Translations under genes and position numbers: made by a program
Notes under the pieces: generated by a model
What the model was told of the DNA's origin: nothing
The model's database searches: none
The model's input: only the letters and a program-made list of their open reading frames with translations
In this document: piece after piece, positions 8,656 through 17,422 of the stretch
Numbering within the stretch: the stretch's first letter is position 1
How the letters are laid out: the number at the start of each line of letters is the position of its first letter
From: Pontibacter korlensis
GTDB lineage: Bacteria; Bacteroidota; Bacteroidia; Cytophagales; Hymenobacteraceae
Direction of reading: 5' to 3'
Assembly (NCBI RefSeq): GCF_000973725.1
Contig: NZ_CP009621.1
Coordinates: 2,268,501-2,332,500, forward strand
DNA length: 64,000 nt

Positions 8656-9386
8656 CAAACTTTAGCAATTAGCCCGGAAAGCAATAGAGCTATCAACCAT
8701 CCGCTGAGCAAAGTAACGATCATATGGCCCGGTGCTTTCATCAGGTGTTTCCGCATGAGCAGGTTTAAGAGCAGAAAAAGAAAACCTAGCGTTGCGGTAG
8801 CAAGCCAAAAACCTAACCAGGACTGCTGATCATCCTCAACACGGGGCTTTGCAGGTAAACGGTGTACATGCCAAAGTATAATAGCTAATCCCACTACCGT
8901 ACTGGCATGCTGCACTACGCGATGCAGCGCCATCTTTAGCTCAACAAAAGGAATCTCTACTGTTGTGTTTAGCACCGGTAATATTGCTGCAGATAAGGTA
9001 TGGCGATGTGTAAAGCTATCCCAAAACACATGAGAAGAAGCTCCAATCAGGGCTGATGCTGTAATTACTAACCAGTTCTTGCGGAAGTACTGTATCCAGC
9101 TTGCAGGGTAGTTAATGGCCTCTGCCCTTTGTCTAAAGTATGGAGGCAGGTACTCGATCACAAGGTCACGCACCACAGTATGGAACACAATGCTTAGTAG
9201 CAGCGCTACAGGCAAATCGAACAGTAGAAGGCCAGGTAAAGTATGGCTGACCTCACTTTTGGTTTTAAGCCTAAAGAAGTACTCAAAGTCAGGTGCAATG
9301 CTCCCCATTACCAGGGCTGTAGCCGATAACCAACGACGGCGCAGCAGCGGAAGTATAATAGCTGGATGAGCGGCGGTAAAAGGCAT
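8640..9386 (-). CDS. DUF4184 family multi-pass membrane protein
   Basis: The protein is 248 aa from the ATG at 9386, which gives the family-typical start MPFTAAHPAIILPLL; the frame is open 14 codons further but without family character. Members are uncharacterised integral membrane proteins. Conserved polar residues seen here are the HPA near the N-terminus, GSIAPDFEYFF, and SSHVFWDSFTH. These recall membrane metal-dependent hydrolases (His/Asp clusters), though catalysis is not established. About six hydrophobic segments are visible. The C-terminal QQQK and stop lie inside the right arm of the 28-bp palindrome. Confidence 0.85.
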   Translation of the reverse strand: MPFTAAHPAIILPLLRRRWLSATALVMGSIAPDFEYFFRLKTKSEVSHTLPGLLLFDLPVALLLSIVFHTVVRDLVIEYLPPYFRQRAEAINYPASWIQYFRKNWLVITASALIGASSHVFWDSFTHRHTLSAAILPVLNTTVEIPFVELKMALHRVVQHASTVVGLAIILWHVHRLPAKPRVEDDQQSWLGFWLATATLGFLFLLLNLLMRKHLMKAPGHMIVTLLSGWLIALLLSGLIAKVWQQQK

Positions 9387-9449
9387 ATGTATTTGATGGT
9401 TTCTCTTGGTTCTAACGCAAGACACCACCGCCAGATATACCTGATAACG

Positions 9450-11420
9450 TTATTTTCTTGGTTTGATGATCTTAAACTCGACGCGGCGGTTTATGCGGCG
9501 ATCTTCTTCAGTTTGCTCCTCCCGAATAGGCTTGCTGCTTCCATAGCCAACTGCATCGATGCGCTCGCCGCCAATATTTACCTTGCGATCTATGTACCTT
9601 TTGATAGCATCAGCACGGTCTTGTGAGAGGGAAAGGTTAAAGTCAGGGTCGCCGGCGCTATCGGTATGGCCTGCAATCTCAAGGCGGTATGTTGGGTGAT
9701 CGATCATGAAGTAAGCAACCTCATCCAGTATCGGCTCCATTTCCGGAGTAATGTTGGATTGGTTGGGCTCAAACTCAATGTTCTGGAACACCATTGGGAT
9801 GCTGTAGTCGATCACGGAGGTCATGACGTCTAGAGAAGTATCGCCTCTAAGCTCCAGCTCGCGCTCAATGGTGAAGAAGTCTGGGCTTTGAATGAGGATC
9901 ATGTACCTGGTATTATCAATCAGGCTAAACTCAAAAGAGCCGTCCGGGCGCACATACTTGCTGGATATCTCAATTCCATTATCCATATCAATAATGGAGA
10001 TAACAGCAGAGAGCGGCTTATGGGTAATGGAGTCGGTTAAAGTGCCTTCTACTTTGGTAACGGCCAATGGATGTGCCTCCATGGGCAGCGGGAACGAGTA
10101 AAGGTCAAGGTTCTTTATGTCGTCGGCCTCGGAGCGGGCATAATACAGGTTCTCGGAGGCGGCATCAATTGCAAAGTAGTACTCGCTGCCACGGCCGTTA
10201 ACTAAGGGGCCGATGTTTCGCGGTTCCTGCCATTTACCCTGCACCAGGTACGTTTTGTAGATATCAAAATCACCGAAGTTGTAGAGCTGGCCACGTGAGC
10301 TGAAGTATAACACTTGGAACTTAGGATGCAGGTACGGACTAACCTCGCTCTCTCGGGTATTTATAACCGGCCCCATGTTCTGAGCTGGTGCCCATGACCC
10401 TGATTTAGTCTTGTAAGTGTAATAGATGTCTGAAAGGCCAAAGCCGCCTAAACGGTCAGAGGCAAAGTATAAGGTATCCTCCTGTTTAGATAACGTTGGC
10501 TGAGAGTCCCAGGCACGGCTGTTTACATTGGCACCAAGGTTTTTGATATCTCCCCAAGTGCCATCGTCCTGCAAGGTGGCTATATAAATATCACAGTTGC
10601 CGTAGCTGTCGGGTGCTTCACACCGTGCAAAGTACAAGGTTTTGCCATCGCGGCTCAGGCAGGCAGAGCCTTCGTTATAAATACTGTTGATAGGCTTTCC
10701 GAACGATTGTGCCTCTGCCCAGAAGCCATTGTTCTGCTTGCTGTAGTACAGATCTTCATTCGCGCGGTTCTGCAGGCCTTTTACATTACGCTTAGAAGTA
10801 AAAATCAGCAGTTCGTTCTCACCACTAAGGGTGGGGCCATAATCAGCGTAAGGAGAGTTGATGGCATTACCCATGTTCAGGTAAACGCCTTTCGGTGGCT
10901 GATACGACACAATCGACTTCCGGTACTCTACCAGTTCATAGTAATAGTCCAGCGGCACGTAATAGTCTTGGGTGTTTTGATCCAGCGAATCGTAGTAAGA
11001 TTTTATCTCGCTTACGTCGGAGCGGTGGTGCTTAAGTACGAGACGGTACAGTGCTTTGGCTTTTTCTACGTTTCCATGGCGCTCATGCAGCTGCCCCAAG
11101 CGCCACAGTAGGTCAGTATCTTTGTAAAAATTCTGAACACCAAAGTTGTTTACATACTTCTCCAAAAGAGGGAGTACCTTATTGTATTGCTTACGTTTTT
11201 CCAGCCTCTGTATAAGAGAGAGCTGCTTTCGGTCGTGATAGTAAGGTATTTTGTTTAAATTAGGGAAGTCGAGCTGCAGCTCTGGGCTTGGCTGAGTTTT
11301 TTGAATGTTAAACTTGGCCTCAGACTCTTCGGGCTGTATAGGATTGAATTGCTGCCCCTGTACCATGGCAGGGCGCAGGAGTGTGAGCAGGAAGAATACC
11401 AACAGGAACAAGCGTTTCAT
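9450..11420 (-). CDS. PorE-like OmpA-family protein (TPR, beta-propeller, carboxypeptidase-regulatory-like, OmpA)
   Basis: The protein is 656 aa. A signal peptide (MKRLFLLVFFLLTLL) leads into a TPR region (about 60-165). PD40/WD40-like propeller repeats follow (LYFARCEAPDSYGNCDIYIA, LYFASDRLGGFGLSDIYYT, LYFSSRGQLYNFGDFDIYK). Next is a carboxypeptidase-regulatory-like domain (EGTLTDSITHKPLSAVISI onward), then a C-terminal OmpA peptidoglycan-binding domain (LEIAGHTDSAGDPDFN, RRVEFKI). This order matches PorE of the type IX secretion system, but similar architectures are common in Bacteroidota, so the exact assignment is uncertain. Unlike the known PorE lipoprotein I see no lipobox cysteine. I used the ATG at 11420; 11441 is an alternative. 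It is divergent from lon. Confidence 0.85.
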   Translation of the reverse strand: MKRLFLLVFFLLTLLRPAMVQGQQFNPIQPEESEAKFNIQKTQPSPELQLDFPNLNKIPYYHDRKQLSLIQRLEKRKQYNKVLPLLEKYVNNFGVQNFYKDTDLLWRLGQLHERHGNVEKAKALYRLVLKHHRSDVSEIKSYYDSLDQNTQDYYVPLDYYYELVEYRKSIVSYQPPKGVYLNMGNAINSPYADYGPTLSGENELLIFTSKRNVKGLQNRANEDLYYSKQNNGFWAEAQSFGKPINSIYNEGSACLSRDGKTLYFARCEAPDSYGNCDIYIATLQDDGTWGDIKNLGANVNSRAWDSQPTLSKQEDTLYFASDRLGGFGLSDIYYTYKTKSGSWAPAQNMGPVINTRESEVSPYLHPKFQVLYFSSRGQLYNFGDFDIYKTYLVQGKWQEPRNIGPLVNGRGSEYYFAIDAASENLYYARSEADDIKNLDLYSFPLPMEAHPLAVTKVEGTLTDSITHKPLSAVISIIDMDNGIEISSKYVRPDGSFEFSLIDNTRYMILIQSPDFFTIERELELRGDTSLDVMTSVIDYSIPMVFQNIEFEPNQSNITPEMEPILDEVAYFMIDHPTYRLEIAGHTDSAGDPDFNLSLSQDRADAIKRYIDRKVNIGGERIDAVGYGSSKPIREEQTEEDRRINRRVEFKIIKPRK

Positions 11421-11432
11421 CAGCGATGCAAT

Positions 11433-11462
11433 TTTGCCCAACGCTCAAAGATATTAATTTTG
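11433..11462 (+). promoter_or_regulatory. Bacteroidota-type promoter upstream of lon
   Basis: TTTG at 11433-11436 (-33 element), an 18-nt spacer, then TAATTTTG at 11455-11462, an exact match to the TAnnTTTG -7 consensus. Transcription would start near 11469, leaving a leader of about 160-180 nt before the likely lon start. Confidence 0.6.
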
Positions 11463-11647
11463 CGCTATATTATTGTAAGTGTGCTTCCGCTTGGTGCTAA
11501 TTTTTTAAGGTGTGTGCAAGAGCTATCCTTAATTCAGACAATTCAACAGCCAGAGCAGCCTTGGCACAAGTCTTGAACAAATATTGCATGGTAGGAAAAC
11601 CGGGGGAGATTTGGAGTTTTCCTGCCAAAATGGCACTTAATCTACTT

Positions 11648-14137
11648 ATGAACCAAACACTAAAGCATTTTCTACAAAACCTGCTTCTTAGTAGTGCTTC
11701 GGACGACGAAGGCACGGAACTTATACCTGTGATAACCGCTGAGATAGAGGATGATATGAACCTGATGGAGCTGCCTGAGGAGCTGCCGATATTAGCGGTA
11801 CGCAACACAGTTCTTTTCCCGGGAGTGGTATTGCCTATTACGGTGAGCCGCAAAAAGTCTGTCAAACTGGTACGGAAGTCGCATGCAGGCGATAAAGTTC
11901 TCGGGGTGGTAGCACAAAAAAATACCAACTCCGATGATCCTACGGCCGAAGACCTCTACACTGTGGGCACTGTGGCTAAAATCCTGAAGATGCTGGTGCT
12001 GCCCGATGGCAATACAACTATCATCATACAGGGCCATAGCCGCTTTCAGATAGAGGAGGTTACTCAGGAAGATCCATACCTGACAGCAAAGGTGAGCCTG
12101 TGCGAGGAAACGCCGATGGACAAGAAGAGCAAGGAGGTAAAAGCGTTGGTGCAGTCTTTGAAAGATGCGGCTGCCAAAATGCTGAAGCTCAACCCTGAGA
12201 TTCCGCAAGAGGCACAGGTAGCGCTGGATAATATTGACAGCCCAAGCTTTCTGACACACTTCCTGTCGAGCAACCTGAACGTAGAGGTAGCGCAGAAACA
12301 GGCTCTGTTGGAGGTAAATGACGGCAAGGAGCGTGGGACGCAGTTACTGGAACTCATGCTGCGCGAAATCCAGCTACTGGAGCTAAAGCAGGAAATTCAT
12401 ACTAAAGTACACACCGACCTGGACCAGCAACAACGCGATTACTTCCTGCGCCAGCAGATAAAGGTATTGCAGGACGAGCTAGGACAGGAGGGACCAGACC
12501 AAGAAATTGAGCGTTTTAGAGAGCGCGCTAAAAATAAAAAATGGCCAGAGGCTGTGGCCCTGCACTTCAAGCGGGAAATAGACAAACTGGCTCGCCTAAA
12601 CCCACAAGCGGCAGAATATCCTGTGGCGGTAAGCTATCTGGAATTTCTGCTGGACCTGCCTTGGAGCGAGTATACCAAAGACAACTTCAACCTGAAGCGC
12701 ACTAAAAAGATACTGGATGCCGACCACTACGGTCTGGAGAAGGTAAAGGAGCGTATTCTGGAGTACCTGGCTGTGCTAAAACTAAAGAACGACATGAAGG
12801 CACCTATACTTTGCCTTTATGGTCCTCCGGGAGTGGGTAAAACCTCCTTGGGACGTTCTATTGCCAAAGCCTTAGGCCGTAACTATGTGCGAATGTCATT
12901 AGGTGGTGTGCGTGATGAGGCGGAGATTCGTGGTCACCGTCGTACCTATGTGGGCGCTATGCCGGGTAAAATCATCAACCAGATCAAGAAAGTCGGTTCT
13001 TCTAACCCAGTCATCATACTGGATGAGATAGATAAGCTTGCTTCCGACTTCCGTGGCGATCCGTCTTCAGCTTTGCTGGAGGTGCTGGATCCGGAACAGA
13101 ACCATACGTTTATGGATAACTATCTCGATGTGGAGTATGACCTGTCGAAGGTGTTGTTCATTGCTACAGCTAACTCACTGGATACCATACAGCCTGCCCT
13201 GCGCGATCGTATGGAGATCATTGAGCTGACTGGCTATACGCTGGAGGAGAAAACTGAGATTGCGAAGCGCCACCTGGTGCCAAAGCAGATAACAGAGCAT
13301 GGGCTGGAGCCGGAAGACGTGAAGGTGCCGAAAGCAACAATACATAAGGTCATAGAAGACTATACCCGCGAGTCGGGCGTTAGAAACCTGGAGCGTAAGA
13401 TAGGGCAGCTGGTGCGTAACACGGCCAAGCAAAAGGCAATGGAAGAGGAATTTGCCAAGTCCATCAAGCCAGAGGATGTTACAAAGATCTTGGGCTCTGA
13501 AATTTTTGACAAAGAGATCTACCAGGATATTGATACAGCTGGTGTGGTAACAGGCCTTGCCTGGACATCGGTAGGTGGTGATATCTTGTTCATAGAAAGT
13601 ATACTAAGCCGCGGCAAAGGGAAACTGACGCTGTCCGGGCAATTAGGTGATGTGATGAAGGAGTCGGCCATGACGGCCATCTCTTACCTGAAGGCACATG
13701 CCGAGCTGTTGGATATTGACTACCGCCTGTTCGACCAGTACGACCTTCACATCCACTTCCCGGAAGGAGCTGTGCCGAAGGATGGTCCATCAGCTGGTAT
13801 CGCCATCTTTACTTCTATTGCCTCAGTGTTCACGCAACGCAAGGTGAAGTCGAGGCTGGCTATGACTGGTGAGATTACGCTGCGCGGTAAAGTACTGCCT
13901 GTAGGAGGTATAAAAGAGAAGATATTGGCCGCTAAGCGTGCTGGCATCACCGATATTATACTTTGCCAGAAGAATAAGAAAGACATCAACGAAATTCCGG
14001 AGCAGTACATAAAAGGCCTTACCATCCATTATGTAGACCGTGTGGATGATGTGGTGAAAATCGCACTGCTGAACGAAAAAGTGAAAAACCCGCTGAAACT
14101 GACGGTAAGGGAAGAAAAGACCGAAGCAGAGAGCTAA
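11648..14137 (+). CDS. lon: ATP-dependent Lon protease
   Basis: Lon is a cytoplasmic AAA+ serine protease that removes misfolded and regulatory proteins. It is 829 aa with the ATG at 11648. An ATG at 11630 and a GTG at 11510 are in frame, but the latter adds a Cys/Ala-rich stretch atypical of the family. Domains: LON N-terminal substrate domain (LPILAVRNTVLFPGVVLPI), a coiled-coil helical region, AAA+ with Walker A GPPGVGKT near residue 392 and Walker B VIILDEIDK, then the S16 protease domain. The catalytic Ser is in KDGPSAG (about residue 715) and the catalytic Lys in GGIKEK (about residue 756). It lies between two genes resembling type IX secretion parts, which is probably incidental. Confidence 0.97.
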   Translation: MNQTLKHFLQNLLLSSASDDEGTELIPVITAEIEDDMNLMELPEELPILAVRNTVLFPGVVLPITVSRKKSVKLVRKSHAGDKVLGVVAQKNTNSDDPTAEDLYTVGTVAKILKMLVLPDGNTTIIIQGHSRFQIEEVTQEDPYLTAKVSLCEETPMDKKSKEVKALVQSLKDAAAKMLKLNPEIPQEAQVALDNIDSPSFLTHFLSSNLNVEVAQKQALLEVNDGKERGTQLLELMLREIQLLELKQEIHTKVHTDLDQQQRDYFLRQQIKVLQDELGQEGPDQEIERFRERAKNKKWPEAVALHFKREIDKLARLNPQAAEYPVAVSYLEFLLDLPWSEYTKDNFNLKRTKKILDADHYGLEKVKERILEYLAVLKLKNDMKAPILCLYGPPGVGKTSLGRSIAKALGRNYVRMSLGGVRDEAEIRGHRRTYVGAMPGKIINQIKKVGSSNPVIILDEIDKLASDFRGDPSSALLEVLDPEQNHTFMDNYLDVEYDLSKVLFIATANSLDTIQPALRDRMEIIELTGYTLEEKTEIAKRHLVPKQITEHGLEPEDVKVPKATIHKVIEDYTRESGVRNLERKIGQLVRNTAKQKAMEEEFAKSIKPEDVTKILGSEIFDKEIYQDIDTAGVVTGLAWTSVGGDILFIESILSRGKGKLTLSGQLGDVMKESAMTAISYLKAHAELLDIDYRLFDQYDLHIHFPEGAVPKDGPSAGIAIFTSIASVFTQRKVKSRLAMTGEITLRGKVLPVGGIKEKILAAKRAGITDIILCQKNKKDINEIPEQYIKGLTIHYVDRVDDVVKIALLNEKVKNPLKLTVREEKTEAES

Positions 14138-14241
14138 TTGTAAGTGAGTACGGGGAATGATCCTTTGGAATTCCTCGATACGAACTCTCTTAATGTTCTA
14201 GTGTTGCTCACTTATTGACCTGTTTAAAATCATAGCCACCT

Positions 14242-15285
14242 GTGAGAAAAGCCGCACTTATACTTACTATGCTGTTGAGCCTGGCAGTTAGGGTGCAGGC
14301 ACAGGTTGGTGGCCAGCGCGGCTTTCCGTTCCTGGAGTTGCCGACTAGCGCCAAACAGGCGGCTTTAGGTGGTATAAACGTTACGGCAGCAGGCCATGAC
14401 GTAAATATGGTGGCGGCTAACCCTGCGCTGCTAAACGAGGAGATGGACGGGCAGATAAGCCTTAGCTATGTTGGCTATCTAGCCGATATTAAGCAGAGCC
14501 ATGCTGTATATGCTTTCAATTCGGAGAAGCTGGGGCGCTGGGCTGCAAGTATAAATTACCTCAGCTATGGCGATTTTGTAGAGCGCGATGCCACAGGCAT
14601 GGAGTTAGGTACCTTCAATGTAAACGATTATACCCTGGCCTTGACCCATTCCCGTGAAATGGAAGCTTTTACAATAGGCGCTACAGCGAAAATGGCTGTA
14701 TCTAGTATAGCGGGGAATCAGGCTGTTGGCTTGTTGGCTGATGCTGGTGCAGTATTTAAGCATCCGGAGAAAGACTTAACCGTAGGATTGGCGTTTAAGA
14801 ACGTGGGCTATCTGGTTAAGCCTTTTGATAGCGGAAAGCGACAAGAGATGCCATGGGATGCGCAATTGGGCATAAGCTATAAACCTGTGCATATGCCAGT
14901 GCGGCTATCGCTAACAGCGCACCGGCTTTACCAGTTCGACATCGTATACCTGGACCCCAACGCACAAGGCCAGTTGGATGAGAACGGAAACGAGGTGAAG
15001 GAGGAAAAAACGCTGGGTGATAAGATTGCCCGACATTTTGTGGTTGGTACGGAGTTCGTGTTCAGCAAGAACTTTCAGCTACGGGCTGGGTACAACCACT
15101 TGCGAAGAAAGGAGCTGCGCCTGGATGGTAATTCAGGAGGAGCCGGTTTCTCTTTAGGAGCCATGGTGCGGGTGCGGAGTTTTGAACTGAACTATGGTAG
15201 TGCCTTCTTTCATCCCTCAGGTGCCACGCATTACATCACCATTGCCACCAATACCAACACGTTCCTCAAAAAGAAGAGTAGTTAA
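14242..15285 (+). CDS. porQ: Type IX secretion system protein PorQ
   Basis: PorQ is an outer-membrane beta-barrel of the FadL-like fold, associated with the type IX secretion attachment machinery. The protein is 347 aa with a signal peptide (MRKAALILTMLLSLAVRVQAQ). The start of the mature part (GQRGFPFLELPTSAKQAALGG) and NMVAANPALLNEEMDGQISLSY are characteristic of PorQ. The start is a GTG at 14242; no ATG gives a complete signal peptide. It is 104 nt behind lon and 69 nt before hslU. The intergenic sequence before it has an 8-bp inverted repeat (TAAGTGAG...CTCACTTA) of unclear meaning. Confidence 0.9.
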   Translation: MRKAALILTMLLSLAVRVQAQVGGQRGFPFLELPTSAKQAALGGINVTAAGHDVNMVAANPALLNEEMDGQISLSYVGYLADIKQSHAVYAFNSEKLGRWAASINYLSYGDFVERDATGMELGTFNVNDYTLALTHSREMEAFTIGATAKMAVSSIAGNQAVGLLADAGAVFKHPEKDLTVGLAFKNVGYLVKPFDSGKRQEMPWDAQLGISYKPVHMPVRLSLTAHRLYQFDIVYLDPNAQGQLDENGNEVKEEKTLGDKIARHFVVGTEFVFSKNFQLRAGYNHLRRKELRLDGNSGGAGFSLGAMVRVRSFELNYGSAFFHPSGATHYITIATNTNTFLKKKSS

Positions 15286-15354
15286 TAACCAAACGGACCT
15301 GCAACTGGTATGTAGCTTATGGCCGGGTTTGATTTATAAACACAAGAAGAAGAC

Positions 15355-16746
15355 ATGTTAGATAATATTGCATCGTTAACGCCAGCTCAGATTGTAGCGG
15401 AGCTGGATAAATATATCATTGGGCAGAAGGATGCCAAACGTAATGTGGCCATTGCGCTGCGTAACCGTTGGCGTCGCATGAATGCTGATAAAAACATCCA
15501 AGGGGACATTGTACCAAACAACATCCTGATGATTGGAGCCACAGGTGTGGGTAAAACAGAGATTGCACGCCGCCTGGCCAAGATTGCCGATGCGCCTTTT
15601 ACCAAGGTAGAGGCCTCTAAATTTACCGAGGTTGGCTACGTGGGCCGCGACGTAGAAAGTATGGTGCGCGACCTGGTTGAGCAGTCGGTAAACATGGTGA
15701 AGCAGAAGAAAAAGGAGGAGGTGAAGCAGAAAGCAGCCGAGGTGGTAGAAGATATCATACTTGATGCGCTTATCCCGCCGATCCAGGGCCGCTCTACGCC
15801 ATCGTTTTCTACTACTGCCGATCCAAATGCCATGCCGGACAACGATTATGAGCTGAACGAGCGCACCCGTGAGAAATTCCGTGAGAAGATCCGTAACGGT
15901 GAGTTGGAAGACAGAAAGATCGAGATTAGGGTACAGCAGAATGCTATGCCAGGCGTGGGTGTAATGGGCCCTGGTATGGACGAGGCTTCTATGATGAACA
16001 TCCAGGAGATGATCAGCGGCATGATGCCGAAGAAGACCAAGAAGCGTAAAGTATCCATTGCGGAGGCACGTAAAATTCTTCTGGAAGAGGAGGCTGCCAA
16101 GCTGATTGATATGGATGAGGTGAAGGAGGAGGCCATTTTCAAGGCTGAAAACTCTGGTGTAATCTTTATCGACGAGATCGACAAGGTAGCAAGCTCGAGC
16201 AAGAAAGGTAGCGGACCTGATGTGAGCCGTGAGGGTGTGCAGCGCGACCTGCTGCCAATTGTGGAAGGTTCCACGGTGAACACGAAGTATGGCATCATCA
16301 ACACCGACCATATTCTTTTCATAGCTGCCGGTGCGTTTCACGTGGCTAAGCCATCAGACCTGATCCCGGAGTTACAGGGCCGTTTCCCAATTCGTGTGGA
16401 GCTGGACAGCCTGACCAAAGACGATTTCTATCAGATCCTGAAGTTCCCGAAAAACGCGCTCACCAAGCAGTATGAGGCGCTACTCTCTGCCGAAGACGTG
16501 GATCTGACGTTTAACGACGAAGCGCTTGACGAGATCGCCTCCATTGCCTACGAGGTAAACACAGAAGTGGAAAACATAGGTGCGCGACGTCTGCATACGG
16601 TCATGAGCCGCCTGCTAAACGATATCCTGTTCGATGTTCCGGACAAGATTGGTGCTAATGCACATATTGTAGTCACTCGCGAGATGGTGCAGGAGAAGCT
16701 GTCTGGTATGGTGAAAAACCGTGACCTTAGTCAGTATATTCTGTAG
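15355..16746 (+). CDS. hslU: ATP-dependent protease ATPase subunit HslU (ClpY)
   Basis: HslU is the AAA+ unfoldase that pairs with the HslV peptidase. The protein is 463 aa, normal for the family. The N-terminus LTPAQIVAELDKYIIGQ is diagnostic; Walker A GATGVGKT is at residues 61-68. The central I-domain insertion (about 120-250, including a Met/Gly-rich MPGVGVMGPGMD stretch) precedes Walker B GVIFIDEIDK. The C-terminal tail (NRDLSQYIL) is the part that docks into HslV. No hslV gene is in this window. ATG at 15355. Confidence 0.97.
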   Translation: MLDNIASLTPAQIVAELDKYIIGQKDAKRNVAIALRNRWRRMNADKNIQGDIVPNNILMIGATGVGKTEIARRLAKIADAPFTKVEASKFTEVGYVGRDVESMVRDLVEQSVNMVKQKKKEEVKQKAAEVVEDIILDALIPPIQGRSTPSFSTTADPNAMPDNDYELNERTREKFREKIRNGELEDRKIEIRVQQNAMPGVGVMGPGMDEASMMNIQEMISGMMPKKTKKRKVSIAEARKILLEEEAAKLIDMDEVKEEAIFKAENSGVIFIDEIDKVASSSKKGSGPDVSREGVQRDLLPIVEGSTVNTKYGIINTDHILFIAAGAFHVAKPSDLIPELQGRFPIRVELDSLTKDDFYQILKFPKNALTKQYEALLSAEDVDLTFNDEALDEIASIAYEVNTEVENIGARRLHTVMSRLLNDILFDVPDKIGANAHIVVTREMVQEKLSGMVKNRDLSQYIL

Positions 16747-16793
16747 TTAGAATGTAGAAAGTTAAAAGGCTAGAAAATGTAAAAGTGAGTTAG
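16746..16793 (-). repeat. Degenerate 8-nt-phased TAAC-type repeat, copy 1 (reverse orientation)
   Basis: Directly after the hslU stop, plus-strand units such as GTTAGAAT, GTAGAAA, GTTAAAAG, GCTAGAAA and a terminal GAGTTAG recur about every 8 nt. Read on the minus strand this is the same TAACTTTC-like unit found at 17391, 56410 (inverted) and 56597. Confidence 0.6.
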
Positions 16794-16832
16794 TGGCTCG
16801 CCAGCACATTTTTATACTTTCAACTATACTTC

Positions 16833-16874
16833 AAAAGCTGGCGTCCCTGCTAAGGTAGAGGCGCCAGCTTTTTT
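16833..16874 (+). terminator. Intrinsic terminator downstream of hslU
   Basis: An 11-bp stem, AAAAGCTGGCG (16833-16843) with CGCCAGCTTTT (16862-16872), followed by more T. It sits between hslU and the small gene at 16919. Confidence 0.75.
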
Positions 16875-16918
16875 ATTTTTAGCCTTGATTTTATACTTTG
16901 AGGAGTACAGAGCGCAAC

Positions 16919-17359
16919 ATGAAGAAGACAAGCAAAAGTATTGTGATGCCCGCAGTGGTAGCAGTGATAACTCTTCTTCTGTTTGCAACAGTGCTAGCAT
17001 ACTTTCTAACTCTTGAAGCACACTATTCTAAAGACCGGGAAGAGACGCGGAAATTTTCATTTTTAATCAAAAGCTGTGAAGAAGCAGAGGAGAAGGCTGA
17101 AGCAGATTTTGAGAAAGAGGAAATACGGATGTTCTTTAGTAGTGGTGTTGAGGATGAGCATCATAGTAAATTTCCTTACAGCTTTTATAAGCGGCTTGAA
17201 GAGGATTTTGGTATAGATATCATTTATACTGGAGATGTCTTCTCATCATTCCACAAGTGCTACAATCTTAAGATGGATGATCTGCTAGATGAGAAGCTTG
17301 GGGAGCATATTATTGAGGGTCTGTTCAATGAGCTTAGAGACAAAGAGTATGTTCAATAA
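16919..17359 (+). CDS. Small single-pass membrane protein of unknown function
   Basis: The protein is 146 aa from the ATG at 16919 (a TTG at 16898 is an alternative). There is one N-terminal TM segment (IVMPAVVAVITLLLFATVLAYFL), followed by a highly charged, Glu/Lys-rich soluble part with FFSSGVEDEHHSKFPYSFYKRL and an acidic C-terminus. I do not recognise a family. It is somewhat richer in A+T than its neighbours. It lies between an inverted pair of 8-nt-phased repeat tracts (16746-16793 and 17391-17422) and is preceded by a terminator, so it looks like a self-contained insert. Confidence 0.6.
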   Translation: MKKTSKSIVMPAVVAVITLLLFATVLAYFLTLEAHYSKDREETRKFSFLIKSCEEAEEKAEADFEKEEIRMFFSSGVEDEHHSKFPYSFYKRLEEDFGIDIIYTGDVFSSFHKCYNLKMDDLLDEKLGEHIIEGLFNELRDKEYVQ

Positions 17360-17390
17360 AGCATCCTCTCCCAAACCTCCTCCGTACCTT

Positions 17391-17422
17391 TAACTTTTTA
17401 ACCTACTAACCTTCTAACTTTG
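17391..17422 (+). repeat. 8-nt-phased TAAC repeat, copy 2
   Basis: Four consecutive octamers begin with TAAC at 17391, 17399, 17407 and 17415 (TAACTTTT, TAACCTAC, TAACCTTC, TAACTTTG). The last octamer also matches the TAnnTTTG promoter consensus and contains the TTG start codon of the dehydrogenase gene. Confidence 0.75.

Noticed and set aside
15376-16341. 321-codon antisense frame within hslU
   Set aside because: His/Leu-rich translation without domains; it mirrors the conserved HslU frame.
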